Source: Bilabrum cf. latius (Eukaryota > Bigyra: Bicosoecida > Bigyra > Bicosoecida). From it: a stretch of DNA of 64,000 bases. How positions within the stretch are numbered: the stretch's first letter is position 1; the number at the start of each line of letters is the position of its first letter. The position numbers and the translations under genes were made by a program. Below the pieces are notes generated by a model, which searched no databases, was not told the DNA's origin, and saw only the letters and a list, made by a program, of their open reading frames with translations. Below, piece after piece: positions 1 through 11,635 of this stretch. The stretch is taken from positions 1,116,001 to 1,180,000 of the forward strand of contig OZ237738.1 of assembly GCA_965178125.1 (NCBI GenBank), written 5' to 3'.

Positions 1-135
1 CTGCGTGTATGCCCTTCCATGGCCACTCGCTGCTTGTTGGGTCCATTCAGCAATCCAGAATCCAGAATCCACACGGACAGCGGCGGGTCGCATGAGGCCT
101 CTCCGCAGGCTAGCTGCATGGGCCATTCCGCAGGC

Positions 136-2217
136 TCACGAGCTCGGCAGCGGCCCCCATTTCTAGTTGAACTGAGCCAGGCGGCTCTCCACCTGCTGCC
201 TGTAGCCTGGGCCGTTTGGCGAGAACACGATCATTCTAGCCACTCCGCTGCCTTGGGCCGGGAAGCTGACCTAGTCCAGCTGCAGCAAGTCTGCCCCGTG
301 CACCCCCTTGCCCGGAAGCAAGGCCCACTCACTCTGATCCAGGGGGCGCACGGTCGCATTCACGAGCTCGAAAGCGTCCCAGGCATCTCCACCCCGAGCA
401 CTTGCTCCGCCCTGTGCGAGCATGGCCGGGGGAACAGACACGTTGACGGCCGGCAGTAGGTGCGCCTGCATGTCCCAATGGTAGTCCTGCTGCAGAGCGC
501 ACAAAAGGTCCGAGTAGTTCCCGTTCTGCTTCAGATTGATCAGGGTCACCAGCAGCGCCTCGTCGTTCCACAGTGCGCTCGCGATCGAATCGGGGTCCCC
601 CCCGGTTGACACCTGGGCAAGGGGCCACGCCGCTCCCTGCGTTCCCAGGCGGGCCGAATGCAGCGTGCCAGAGGTGCGCACCAGCTCTCGTACGGAGGCG
701 AGCTGTCGGTTGAAGCGGCCCATGGCCAGCCAGGACGCGGGCCAGAACTGCATCTCGGAGATTTGTGACTGAAAGAGCATCATCCCCTTCCCTCCCGCCG
801 CGATCACGCTCATGAGCTGAACGGATAGTTCCGCTGGGTCTGGCTGCCGGTGGAATCGGATCGGTCCTATCTTCCCATCCCAACCGTCGTCGAACGCCTG
901 GGAGTAGAGCCAGGCGGGCCAGGGTGCCTGGTTCGCGGTAGTGGTACGAAGGTAATCGAAGCTGCCACGGAGCCAGAAGGGGCTCGCCCATTCGGTCACG
1001 TGGGGAGCACACGCGGCCACGTAAAAGTCCATCCCTTTGTAGTCCACCGTGTGGCCCCACAACCCCTGGTGCCGGTTGCGAGAGCCCCCCACGTAGGTGC
1101 CAAACCCAGGGTACGCCTTCCAGCTGGTCTGCGAGTGGGCGGCGTCTGGCCGTACATTGTGCGAGTGGTCGTCGGACTCGTCGCCCTGGAAGATGCCAGC
1201 GATCCTGCTGGTGTTCTTCAGCGCTGAAATATCGATCGATCCATCTGCCAGGGCCCAGAAATCGTACTGCGGCGCAAGGGTGCCGGCGATGATCGACCCG
1301 TTCGGGCCCCCGCACTTTGACGCGGATCCCTACGACACGAGGAAGGTATCGATGCCGTATTTCCGGTGAAGTTTGTAGTTCGTGTCGTTGACGGTGGGAA
1401 AGGGGCACTCGCTGGACTTCTGCCAAGCCTCGATGGGAAAAAACTCGAGCAGTGCTCGCCCGCCCGCCACAGCCTCGCCGGATGTCGTGTTCGCGAGCAC
1501 CGTCCACAGGTCCCCACGCTAAAGTGGGCTTGATAGTTTTATAATCCAGAGAGTTTGCTGCCCTGGCGCAAGCGTTCGGCTTGCAGCCGGGACCTGCGAC
1601 AGCACGTCCACCCCGTTCACGTGCAAGCTCTGCAGCTGCGAGTAGCTGGTGACCGTCGAATTCGGCGCCGTGCCGAGGCTGGCGTAGATCAATATCTCCC
1701 CACCCTCATTTCGGGTTGTCACATAGTCGATCGAAACAGCTGCATGGGGATCTTGCGGGGCAAGAATCCTGATTTGCGAGCTTGCCAATGTTGTGCCAGA
1801 TGTTGTTTGCAGCTCAATGGATGTCAATGAGCCAAGTTTTGCCACGGTATCCCACACACTTCTACTAGAGTGTAGCGTGACAAGCACTTGATCTCCAGCC
1901 TGCAGCGCCCCCAGCGGCAAAATGTGGAAAAAATCCACCTCCCAAAGCGATGGATCGCTGCTCGAATTAGTCGTGTTAACTGCTGTTCCATTGATAAGAA
2001 GGACCTCTGCCACACCTGCCCCGGTGGCGGAAAGAACCGCTGTGATTCTACCTCCCGTGCTGGGATCCTTGAGGTTTGCTTCCGCGTACTGGTCGTACGG
2101 CAGGTATTGGTCTTTCCGGTACGAGGCAGGCGTGTGCGCTGCCTAGCTGCAACCTGCCGCACATAGAGTCATCGAAACTAGCACTGAGAGCACAGTGCAG
2201 CTATACTTAGTCTGCAT
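136..2217 (-). CDS. Secreted protein, possible glycoside-hydrolase-like fold, with five in-frame UAGs
   Basis: One 693-codon frame runs from ATG (2217-2215) to TGA (138-136) with no TAA or TGA inside. It is crossed by five TAGs at 2143-2145, 1519-1521, 1330-1332, 271-273 and 163-165. The protein starts with a clear signal peptide (MQTKYSCTVLSVLVSMTLC) and has several N-glycosylation sequons (NGT, NTT, NSS). The second half is rich in Trp and Phe, with segments such as IAAGGKGMMLFQSQ and SQAFDDGWDGK. These recall TIM-barrel glycosidases, but I cannot place it in a family. No intron is needed. It is the last of a run of minus-strand genes. The open frame, signal peptide and composition are seen; the enzyme idea is only inference. 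Confidence 0.72.
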
Positions 2218-2579
2218 CTGACACTGTTCGATGGCACGGCGCACTCAGCCAACTGGAGTTCCACAACAAAAAAAAAAGTTGCTGTTCGAGAGCACGAGAG
2301 AGAGAATAAATATACCTACGTCAAAGCACACGCACCCGAACAGCGACGAGCGCCCTGTAAGGGGAGCTCGCGCTGGATAGACTGGCTCACGCCGCAGTGC
2401 ATTCAAGCTGAGCATGGCCATCCAGAGGGCCTTGCCCCCCTGGATCTACATCCTGGCGGCTTGCCCCAGGCATCGATTCGTGGTGAGCTGTTTAGGTCGG
2501 ACCATGCAGCTCCAGCTCAACAAGGGAAGTTTACTTGTCTGTGTAGCTTATCATCATCCTGATTCTTATGAAACCCAGC
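2218..2579. other. Intergenic region
   Basis: This is the gap between the start of the secreted-protein gene and the end of the glycosyltransferase gene, both on the minus strand. It contains an A-rich run near 2267-2278 and AT-rich patches near 2300-2320, consistent with a promoter for the 2217 start. The short open frames here show no recognisable protein. I see no RNA gene or repeat. Confidence 0.5.
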
Positions 2580-3854
2580 TCAGCAAACCGGCCCGAACTC
2601 GCCCTGGAAGAGGCTAGAGTGCGCCGCGTGTCCCCTCTCCATCCTGAGGGAGAGCTCCGTCGTGTCCATCCACGTCACGGCGTCCTCCAGCGGTGCCACT
2701 GCCTCCTTGGCTGACTGGTCAATATCAAACCCAAGTTCCTGGAGGTAGCCATTCAGGATCTCGTTTCTGTGCTTCTTATTGCTGGAGGTCACATGCGAGA
2801 TCCAGCTGTGATTCCCGGGCTGGGGAAACTTGGGATACGTCTTCGACTGCAGCTGGGGCATGTCGAGCCGAGTCCCAGCCCTGGAAAAATTGGGCCTGTA
2901 ATCTGCCATTCTATACTGGATCAAGCCTCGGAGGAACAGGGCTTGTTGTTCGAAGGCGCCGCCTCCACCTCTCTGCGTCACGTTCCACCACAGCCTAGTG
3001 TGGTCTCTCGCCCGCTCCCCCCCACGCATCACGAACAGTCCTGCGCATGGAATGCGGAACCGGCTCGGCATGTCTGCGATCACCAAGATGTCTTGATCGT
3101 CTCTCAGGGCAGCCAGAGACCTTTGCAGAGGCCAGCTGTGGTTGCGAAATACCGCGTCCGTGTCGATGTGTACGATCCAATCATAGCGGTGCGCAAAGTG
3201 CCAGACCACGGGCAGTTTGGCCCAAGACCCGGCTCGGGCGTGATTCTAGCTCCACTCGTACGTAACCGGATAGGCCTTGCAGTCCGGCTCCTCTGTGGCC
3301 CCGTCAGCCTTGAGAAGGTGCTTGCGCATTTTCGACCACAGGGCCGGAACCACATACTTGAAGTCATAGCCGTACTTCTTGGCGTACATGTGGCTTGCAA
3401 TTGCAGACTTCACGTGGTAGTTGGTGTCTGCTAGCGACACGCCCTCCTTAACCTTGCGAGGATCGCGCGTGTCGACGCTCAGTATGAGCACTTTGCCCTC
3501 GGCCCCGGGAGGGCAGACGCAGCACTCGCGGTGGTACCATTGTTTGGATTTTGTATTTAGGCTCTCACTGAACACGTAAGGATGACCAGGCTTTGTCCAG
3601 AGATCCACAAGGTCCTGCGGCGGCTCGTCCTTCATGGACTCCTCTTCCCACCGGCTTGCCCGCTCGCTGGGATATTCCTTGGGCGGTTCATCTTCTCCGC
3701 ACTGCTCACAGCAATTACTCCTTCCTGTGGGCAATGTGGAATGGTGCTTTGCAGCGCTGTAATCACTTGCCAAATCATCCGGTTGCTCTGCATCGATTTC
3801 GATTGACACGGCAATGAATACTGCTGCCCAGCATGCTATCGTTGGACGTGTCAT
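2580..3854 (-). CDS. Putative nucleotide-sugar glycosyltransferase (GT34 / GMA12-MNN10-like)
   Basis: The frame has 424 residues, from ATG (3854-3852) to TGA (2582-2580), with one in-frame TAG at 3246-3248 (residue 203). The N-terminus (MTRPTIACWAAVFIAVSIEI) is a signal peptide or membrane anchor. Just after the UAG comes the segment SWAKLPVVWHF, then IVHIDTDAVFRN, which holds a DxD metal/nucleotide-sugar motif. An acceptor-side segment ending FEQQALF follows. This order (W.K.P, then a D.DA.F motif about 20 residues on) is typical of the GMA12/MNN10/XXT group of Golgi glycosyltransferases. The UAG lies directly before this conserved block, so the protein needs readthrough to be functional. 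Substrate unknown. Similarity is judged by eye; GT77 or another GT-A family is possible. Confidence 0.7.
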
Positions 3855-4076
3855 GGCCAATGCACTGAGGAAATAAAATCAAAATGTTTTGATTGTCCTG
3901 CTGTTGACCTGCAGATCTGCGATATGATGGGAATCTTGGTTCAAGAGCACACATCGCAAGCGGTCCGTTGGCTTGGTCGCACCTTCCCGGTTGCGACCGC
4001 CACGAAGAAGATTAAAACCGCCAGCACAAGAACGACGTGCAGGCTAGATGTTTTATAAAGCAAAATATAGATATAA

Positions 4077-7000
4077 TCACAGAGGCGCCGCGGCCTCCTC
4101 GTACAGCCTGGCAGCATCCACTGCCTCCTTACGGCCGATGCTCACGCACCCTTCTTCCTCCAGCTCACCACTCGCACCCACTCGCAGCCACCGCTGCAAC
4201 TCGGCCTGGGAACTATCCATAGCAGCGGTGCATTGGCTACTGGCTCGCGCTGTTGACGGCGTGCATTGACGGCTTGCCCGGATGCCAGTCCTAGGCCCGC
4301 TCGCACCGTCACGCGCGCTCTCTTGCTCAGTATCAGCGGTATCAGCACCAGCACCAGCACCAGCACCAGCACCAGCATCAGCACCAGCACCGGCACCGGC
4401 ACCAGCACCAGCAACAGCACCAGCACCAGTACCAGCACCAGCGACGTCTTCGCGCGTGCCAGTATCATCGGCTACACGAAGCTCACCAGGACGATCCGTC
4501 GAGGTCGCCCACGCGCCGCTGGCAGGCAGCACCCAAGCCCGCCGCAAGCTGTCTGCCTCCGACAGTGCCCCTGTGGCTGCGCGGCGCCGGTTCCGCTCAG
4601 CCCCCGCAAGTGCATGCAGCCTCATCCTAGCGAGCTCGCGCCCGGGATCCACGCCGATCGACGTGAAATACCGAGCCAGGGCATGGCCGTCCTGCTCAAG
4701 CATGCCCTCATAGCCGCCTCCCGGGGCACCGGCGCCGCTGGGCACTCGACAAGCACCACCTACCTGCCGCGAGGCCTATACCCCTGCCTGCACCTGCATC
4801 CCGTAGTGTTCCCTGAGCCGATCCAGCATACCCCGTGCGCCTGAGCTGTGCAAGATCCCCGGTCCCACACCAGCCACCACGGACGTATCTTCGGCCCCGA
4901 GGAACAAAGTGCTGCGCCCGCTGGAAAACTCAACGGACACCTCATCGTTGGTGCTCCAGCAAACCGTTTGCGTGGCACCGTAGGCGTCCGAATACAGCGG
5001 GCGGCCGTTCCGTTTCAATCTTTCTACCGACCTGCTGCCCCCACTGCCCGCAGCGCCATTCGCACCAGCACCTGCACTGCCCCCTTGGGGGCTGCGGGCA
5101 GCTTCCCTTGGGCTGGTTCTCACCTTGCTGTGTGTTCCCTGGGCCTCCGGTCGCCAGCAGACGGACGGGTCCGGCACTGATCCTAGACGGGATCCGATCC
5201 CGGGAGACCGAAGCACCACTCCCTGAAACCGCACGCCCTCGTCCAGTCCACCCAGATCTCTCTGACCGCGCACGAAGAGCGTATGGCTGCACTGCCCTGA
5301 CTCACCCGACGCACTGTCTGATCCTCCGCTGCTGCTTCTGGCCGGACTGTTCTGGCCCAGGATCTGCGCCCTTATCCTTGAGTCGGCCTCGGCCGCCCGT
5401 TGGCTGGCCCACAGCAGAGCATCATCCGCTGGCGCGTGTCCCAGCGCACGCAGAGCGGCAATGCACGCCGCCTGCGATGCCGCGTCTCTATCTTGAGCGG
5501 CCCGCAGCAGCAGTCCCTCGGCTCCCACCAAGGCCCGGACGCTCGCGAGGAAGTCGGCATTCGTTGTAGTCTCCGGTTCAGTGGAGTGCTGCCCAACAGC
5601 GGCACTCGACCTAGCGGCACAGGCAGCTTCGTCGCCGCCTGGCTGCGCCGCAGACCCAGATACGTCCAGGAGGCGAGGTGCCATTACTGCCGCGGCTGCT
5701 AGCACAAGGACACGTGCCTCGTGACTGCCGCGCGCCAGGCCCCTCAGGCGGCGCAGAAATCCCAGGAGACGGGCGCGGCCTTCCTGGAGAGTCGTCTCGC
5801 TCGATTCCGAATGGCTGCTAGGCGCATCCTAACGAGTGCCAACTCCACCACCCGTGCCACCGCCAGCTCCAGAGGCTGCCGTACCAGTCTTTGTGGCGTC
5901 TCCCTCTCCCCCCGCCCTGTCCGCCTGCCGCTTCCGCCTGTTCCTGCTGCTGGACAGCCCGTCGTCGTCCTCAAATCCCTCGATGACACCGTCCATTTCG
6001 AGGTCCCTATGTCCGCCTTGTCGCTCAATGGACGCGCCTAGTCCAGCTGTCTCCGCCCCGCTCGCAGGATCCAGCCCTCCGTCTTGACCATCGGCTCCGC
6101 TGCCAGTCCTAGCACGATGCGGCTTGATGCGGAGAATGCGCCTACCTGGGAGCATGCTGGGGCCTCCGTCACTAGCTTCCTGAGAGGCGGCACCTGGTGC
6201 TTTCAACGCTCCGTCATTCGATCCCAACGCACCCGATTGGTCAGTTGCTCGCCCGTTCGATTGCTGCGTCGGCCCGTTCACCTACTAGCTATGCTTGCCC
6301 TCACGGCTGCTGGAGGACGACGCCCGTGCTCGCCCGGGGAGTCGCAGGAGACTTCCGATCGATGCGGTCGACGGCACGCGCGGGACACCCCCGGTCACGC
6401 TGCCGGCTCCCCCTTCTGCTGTGCTCCCGCCCGCGGACCCAACCGAGCTGGACCTACCCTTTTGTCTGAGTCCACCTGCAGATACTGCCGCAACAACCGC
6501 ATCCTCGACGATAGCTGCTTCAATCGCAAATTTCTCGCCGTACGATGCATCAGAAAACAAAGACGAAGCGTCGGATTCGCCGCTTGAGCCGCTCCAAGGG
6601 TCCATCTCGTGCCTTGAACCCACCGCACCGTCTGCCTCATAACTAGCAGCTGCGCCGCCCGCTGCACCACCAGCGGCAGATGCTTCCGCCCCAGAAGCGT
6701 CGCCTATACCATCGAGATCGTCCATGACGCCGTTGCTCTCCTAGGCGCCGTCCTGCGGTAAGGACATGCGTGCGAGCGTCGCGTGCAATGAATCACTCCC
6801 ATTCCAGGCGAGTTCGGGTCGCCCCGCAGCGGCTGCGTTCGTTCTGCCTCTCCCTGCAGTATCATCCCCACTATCAAACTTCGCGCCATAGCTCTAGAAG
6901 GCATCGCATGCGCTACTAGCGGCAGCTCCAGAGAGAGTGGTGACGATGTCTGCCCTGAGAATCGGCGAGCTGGCGCCGCCGCTGCCATCGCCGTCAATTG

Positions 7001-8177
7001 CTCTCAGCAGGAGCAGCACACCCCCAGCATCGACCGTGCCAGTTGTTGCCTTGCCATTCGTCTCATGCTTGCTACTGCTGCTGCTGCCGCCCTTACCTGT
7101 CCCCGCCATCCCTTCAATCTCGGCCTCTGGATTCATACCAGATATTGCCGCGACTTCGATCCCTGTGCTCTCATCCCCAATTTTGGAAGAGATAGTCGAG
7201 GCGCTGTGTCCCTCCGCTCCGTCTCCGGCGCCTTCCGACTGTCCTGTCCCTTCACCAGCAGCAGACTCCGCTGCACCGCCATCGACATGACCGCCAGCTC
7301 CCATGCCATTCACCAAGTGGCTAGATGGAGTGCCAGTGGATGATGGCGAATCATTGGCACCGATAGGCGCCGAGCCTCGGCGTTTCGACTGCTGGCCGTC
7401 TCTTCGCGGGGAGGCGAGCACTAGCGATGTGGCAGCTGCCCAGGTGGAGCTGCTCGGTTTGCTTGACTAAGGCGATCGCCACACTTTGTCCCCATCTCGA
7501 TTCCAATGAAGCCTAGTTGACTCTGCTGCGCGCGCTAGGCCAACCCCGACGACGGAGAGGCTGCCTGAGCCAATGCTTGCACTGCCTGGCACTAGCTGGC
7601 GTCCCGGGTCCTGCTCTTCTTCATCTTCCTCGGGTCGATCCATGCCTCCTGTCATCAGTATTCTATCAAGTGTGTCAAGCAAGGCTTCGACACTGTCTGA
7701 TCTTATCTGCCGCTCCTCGTCTTCCGGCAAATCATCGTGATGCTCGCGCAGCTACAGGGCAAGCAAAGCTGCAACTGGCATGGACCCATGGCTACTTGCT
7801 GCCTCCACAACGATCGGCAAGCAACTAAGCATATATTGATGATCTCCACCTCTTGCTTCAGATTGCACGGTTGACACGACATCGCAGGCTTGGACACGGA
7901 TGCCCTACTGTCGCATGGCTGATGCTGTGTTTTGCATTCGCACAAGGGTACTCTTCTAGTACACCAGTCTAGCAATACTCTCTATCTATTCAACGGTTTG
8001 GCCAGCGTCCTACATCATTTGCAGTATTAGCAAAGCTTCAGCTGCATCGCTCGACTTGCTTTGGTTTGGATCGCTGCTTGTTGAGGAGATGTCCGCAGCC
8101 TCAGTCGCTTCAGAGGGCGCCGCAGGCCCATCATCAACAGGCTAAATGGTGAGGGGGGCGCCTGATGCTTCTACCAT
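4077..8177 (-). CDS. Large low-complexity protein with 13 in-frame UAGs
   Basis: One frame of 1,366 codons runs from ATG (8177-8175) to TGA (4079-4077) without a TAA or TGA. TAGs lie at low coordinates 8142, 8010, 7986, 7956, 7905, 7752, 7467, 6894, 6741, 6285, 6282, 5829 and 4776; two are adjacent. Residues about 45-235 look alpha-helical and armadillo-like (GIRVQACDVVSTV; LPIVVEAASSHGSMPVAALL). The middle is Ser/Gly/Ala-rich and probably disordered. Residues about 1245-1280 are an Ala-Gly tract encoded by a hexanucleotide repeat. The last 180 residues become ordered again (RRAWVLPASGAWAT, LQRWLRVG). I do not recognise the family. The alternative, seven or more small genes, is unlikely because all fragments share one frame and none has its own UGA or UAA stop. 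Confidence 0.6.
4341..4441. repeat. Hexanucleotide tandem repeat (agcacc)n
   Basis: About 17 imperfect copies of a 6-bp agcacc unit, with acc/agt/aac variants. On the minus strand it encodes an alternating Gly-Ala tract inside the 4077-8177 protein. All frames stay open across it, so it produces long spurious ORFs on both strands. Confidence 0.9.
6282..6287 (-). other. Two adjacent in-frame UAG codons
   Basis: The plus strand reads ctacta, so the minus strand reads TAG TAG inside the 4077-8177 frame, between GKHS and VNGPTQQS. A double stop in the middle of a frame that is open on both sides argues against occasional leaky readthrough and for routine decoding. Confidence 0.85.
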
Positions 8178-8347
8178 CTCAATTTTGTGGGCGAATCTGT
8201 GTTTCGCGTAGGCGGTTGCAACCACCACGTGCTTTCAAGAAGAAGATTTAAACTCCAGAACACGCCCCCGGGGCACGCGAAGGAGAAGCTTTGCATATCT
8301 TAGCTCTGTACAACCATCTAAATATGTGCAAGTGCGCTAGCACGAAT

Positions 8348-9631
8348 TCACGTCTCCTCCACCCCGATCCCAGCCACTTTGAGGCCCTGCCCTTGCAGCA
8401 CATCGAACAGCGAGAGTGTCACGGCAGCAGTCGGGGCTGCTCGCATCATCGCCACGCCCAGCCCACGATAGAACACCCCGATGCCCTCCTTCCTCAGGCT
8501 GGAGCTCACGCAATGGCGCACGCTCGAATACATGCCGGACTGTATCCTGGTTTTCACCACCTCGATGGGATACACGAAGGCCCAGGACGACACTCCCGTC
8601 ATGGACCCTGCCAGCACCCGGGCCCACAGCGGCAGCCGTCCAACGTCCCGCTCCGAGTCGCCGCTACTGAACCTGCCACCCCCACCCAAATGCCCAGCCA
8701 CACCCCCCACTGCGCCCTTCGCCGGTTGCAACCGCCCGTGGCTCCCCAGGTACTTGGCCAGCACCAGCTTCAGCGCGCCGTAGCAAGCGTAGTAGTATCC
8801 CCTGCCCAGCACCTCGGCCCCGAGGTGCGGACCGTACGCGCGATAGAATCCGCCTAGCCCCTGCTGCCTCCAAATACGCCCCGCAGCCCGGGCGGTGTCC
8901 TTCAGCGTCAAGCCAGATCCGGACGAGGGCGCTGAACTGCCGGCTCCCGAACCCACGCCGGCCCCGGAGCCTGCAGAAGTAGCTTGCGACCTTGCGCTGG
9001 ATGCCAAATTGCCGGCAGCTTCCCTGCTGGGCCTCCCGTTGACTGAGTGCTTCAGTCCCCGCATGCCGTCGGTCTGCATGGCTATCTTTACGCAGGTTGC
9101 TGGGCAGGACACGATCGAGCAAGCGGCACCCGCCGAGACACCCGCAAATAAAAGTCTTCCTATATCATCTAATGTGATTCCAGTTTGCGCTGCGCGCAGG
9201 ATGCCGAGTGGGGCTGCAGCATCGGTACAAGACACGTCATACTTTGCTCTGCTTGATGCAGCAGGGCTCGGTAATCCGAGCCTTTGGCGTACGTTTGGCC
9301 AAGCTCGCTTGCAAGCTTCGTTAGTAGAAAAGCCTACCATTGTGGTGATGCTAATTGTAACGAGTGGTGGGATTATTCCACGCCAAAGGCCTGCAATGCC
9401 ACCCGACTATGCCCGCGTCGCATCTCGGAAAGCCTACCACGCACCAGTGTGTCCACGCCTAGCTGAGCCAGTCGAACCTGCTACATGCGATCTACTTGCA
9501 ATCATCCTAACCCTAATCGTGTCGAGGGGATGACCGACGAGCGCTCCGGCTGTTCCAGCCAAACTTCCAGCCGCAAGACTCACAGCAATTCGAATCTGCT
9601 CTACATTCCACTGTTTTCTCGTCTCAGACAT
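8348..9631 (-). CDS. Mitochondrial carrier family (SLC25) protein
   Basis: A 427-residue frame runs from ATG (9631-9629) to TGA (8350-8348), with TAGs at 9434-9436 and 9407-9409. The three carrier repeats are visible. Repeat 1 has HPLDTIRVRM, then the GLWRG segment. Repeat 2 has a degenerate CPATCVKIAMQ, then GGFYRAYGPHLG. Repeat 3 has YPIEVVKTRIQ, then EGIGVFYRGLG. The order P.(D/E)..(K/R) followed by a G(L/F)(W/Y)RG segment is diagnostic of this inner-membrane transporter family. Both UAGs sit in the matrix helix of repeat 1, between the signature and GLWRG, at positions usually occupied by polar residues. A Ser/Gly-rich insertion lies in the repeat 2 loop. Substrate not predictable; the carnitine/amino-acid branch is a guess. 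The start lies 191 bp from the divergent glyoxalase start. Confidence 0.9.
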
Positions 9632-9822
9632 ATCAATCAAACCCTTAACGCAATGATAACCAAAACAGTCGGTTAATAATGCGATAGTGGTTATTTTCTC
9701 CGTCAAAATAGAAAATCCGGAACAAATCAATGGTAACGTGTAAATATGCATTATTACCGACGGCGGATTCGGAAACGATAGTGTGGATCCGTCACTGCCG
9801 AATGATCAGAGCAAGGCGCACC

Positions 9823-11303
9823 ATGGCATCCATTGCAGGCGCAGCAGCAGGTGCAAGTCGTAGTGCAGTCAAACGCACATCGGTTGATCCGAAGGGATTT
9901 AGCTTTCAACAGGTAAGTTACACGATTGCGGCCTTGAAAGTAGCTTGCGATCTGCACTCGAAAACATCTATTCATGTTCCTGCGCGTGAATGCCCCATCA
10001 TATAAGAATTATTAACCTAGTCTCGATTATATTGGAATTTTGCACAATTGCTCCGTATGGATGGTTCAAATAGGGGATTCGTGGCGAGCAATTCAGATTT
10101 GATGCCACGTCTCCAACTCAAGAGCAGATCATGCTTCGCGTAAAGAATGAGGACGCTGTTAAATTCTGGGAAGCTCGTTGTGGTTTTACTCACATTCATA
10201 AGTATTCCTTTAAGGAGATGGCCTTCGACCTGCATTTCTTGGCCAGCCTGAGCGACGAGCAGCAGGAGGAGTTCGCCAAGGTGAAAGAGGCCGGGAACAC
10301 CGAGGAGTACCTTTGGACGTTCCCCGGCACTGTTCTCGAGCTAACCGTCAACCACGGCGATCACACGTACTGGCCTGGCAACAACAAGGCTCCCGAGGGC
10401 CTGGACGGCGATGCTCTCAAGAAGGCCGAGGAGCAGCTCGAGGCAGACAAGGCGAGCAATCGCAAGGACGGCTTCGGGCACGTGGCTATCACAGTGGATA
10501 GCGTAGAAGACTGGTGCAAGGTAGCTGAGGAGGAGTGGGGCCTCAAGTTCCAGAAGAAGCCGCACGAGGGGCGCATGAAGGGCCTCGCTTTCGCTAAGAC
10601 GCCTGGGTGAGCTCACTGTGCAGCGCAGCGCAGTGCATGCTGCTTAGCACTTCACCAGACACTCCTGCTGAAAATACGACCCAGTCCCATGCTTCCCTTT
10701 GTTTTCTGGCCGCACTCGTCACCCTGCAGGGACGGCTACTGGATCGAGGTGATTACCCGGAAGGGGCCCATCCCTGGGATCGAGGGGCAGAGGCCGCAGC
10801 TGAACCAGTGCATGCTGCGAGTGAAGGACCCCAAGAAGAGCATCGCGTTCTACGAGAGGCTTGGCATGACTCTCCTGGCCCAGAGACACTTCCCCAAGGA
10901 CAAGGGCGATTTCTCGCTGTTCTTCATGGCCTCGCTGCCGGAGGGCACTGAGCTTCCGTTCGATGCCAGCGGCGAGGAGGAGGACTGGACGGCTGCCCGA
11001 CGGTGGATGACGGAGAACAGGAACATCTGCGTGCTGGAGCTGACGCACAACCACGGCACCGAGGCGGACGAGGCCTTCGGTGGCTACAACACGGGCAACG
11101 AAGCCGACAGGAAGGGCTTCGGGCACGTTGGGTTCCTGGTGGATGACCTGGAGAAGGACTGCGCTGCCCTGGGCAAGGAGGGCGTGGCGTTCAAGAAGAA
11201 GCCCGAGGACGGGAAGATGCGCGGCATTGCCTTCGCGCTGGACCCCGATGGGTACTGGGTGGAGCTGATCCAGCGGGGCATGAAGGTCGGGGCTGCCAAG
11301 TGA
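9823..11303 (+). CDS. GLO1: Lactoylglutathione lyase (glyoxalase I), two-domain form
   Basis: Three exons are proposed: 9823-9912 (MASIAGAAAGAS..., donor GTAAGT), 10089-10606 (donor GTGAGC) and 10730-11303, stopping at TGA. The total is 393 residues. The enzyme isomerises the glutathione-methylglyoxal hemithioacetal. Both tandem VOC/glyoxalase domains are visible. Each starts with MLRVK and ends with KGLAF or RGIAF followed by DGYW(I/V)E. The second carries the classical LELTHNHGTE and GFGHVGF segments with metal-binding His/Glu. Exon 2-3 phase is exact (GG|G restores TPGDGYWIEV). The exon 1-2 acceptor is uncertain: 10089 keeps phase with exon 1, whereas the stronger acceptor at 10097 does not. 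Unlike almost all neighbours it contains no UAG, so it is a good standard-code control. Confidence 0.9.
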
Positions 11304-11635
11304 TTTCTGCGGGCGCTTTTTGATCTGCGGGTGTGCGTCTGCAGGTTTGCCTGATCAAAGACATAGTGCCTAGGCTACTGGACGTGTCAAGGGGCCCTGC
11401 GAAGGAACACCCGGCTAGTGAACGTCATCGAATCAAAGCCAAACCGGAACCCCCTAACGCGAAAGCAGGGGAAATTTCACACGGTCCAGATCTTCTGGAA
11501 ACGAAAGACAAATCGGTGTCAAACAGGCACAATCAGTAGGAAAAGGCGTGAATAATCCACAGCTGCTGAATTTGTGAAGCAAGAATCTCGCTAAACCGTA
11601 TCTTCTAGCTTCTGGTGTTGCGTTCTCAAACCTCG
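11304..11635 (+). other. Intergenic region
   Basis: 332 bp between the glyoxalase stop and the RBR start, both on the plus strand. It is AT-richer than the flanking exons. Presumably it holds the glyoxalase 3' end and the RBR promoter. No ORF of note, RNA gene or repeat is seen. Confidence 0.5.

Noticed and set aside
329-1507. 392-codon minus-strand ORF in another frame over the secreted-protein gene
   Set aside because: Arg/Pro/Gly-rich shadow composition. The alternative frame has a signal peptide, sequons and continuity through UAGs.
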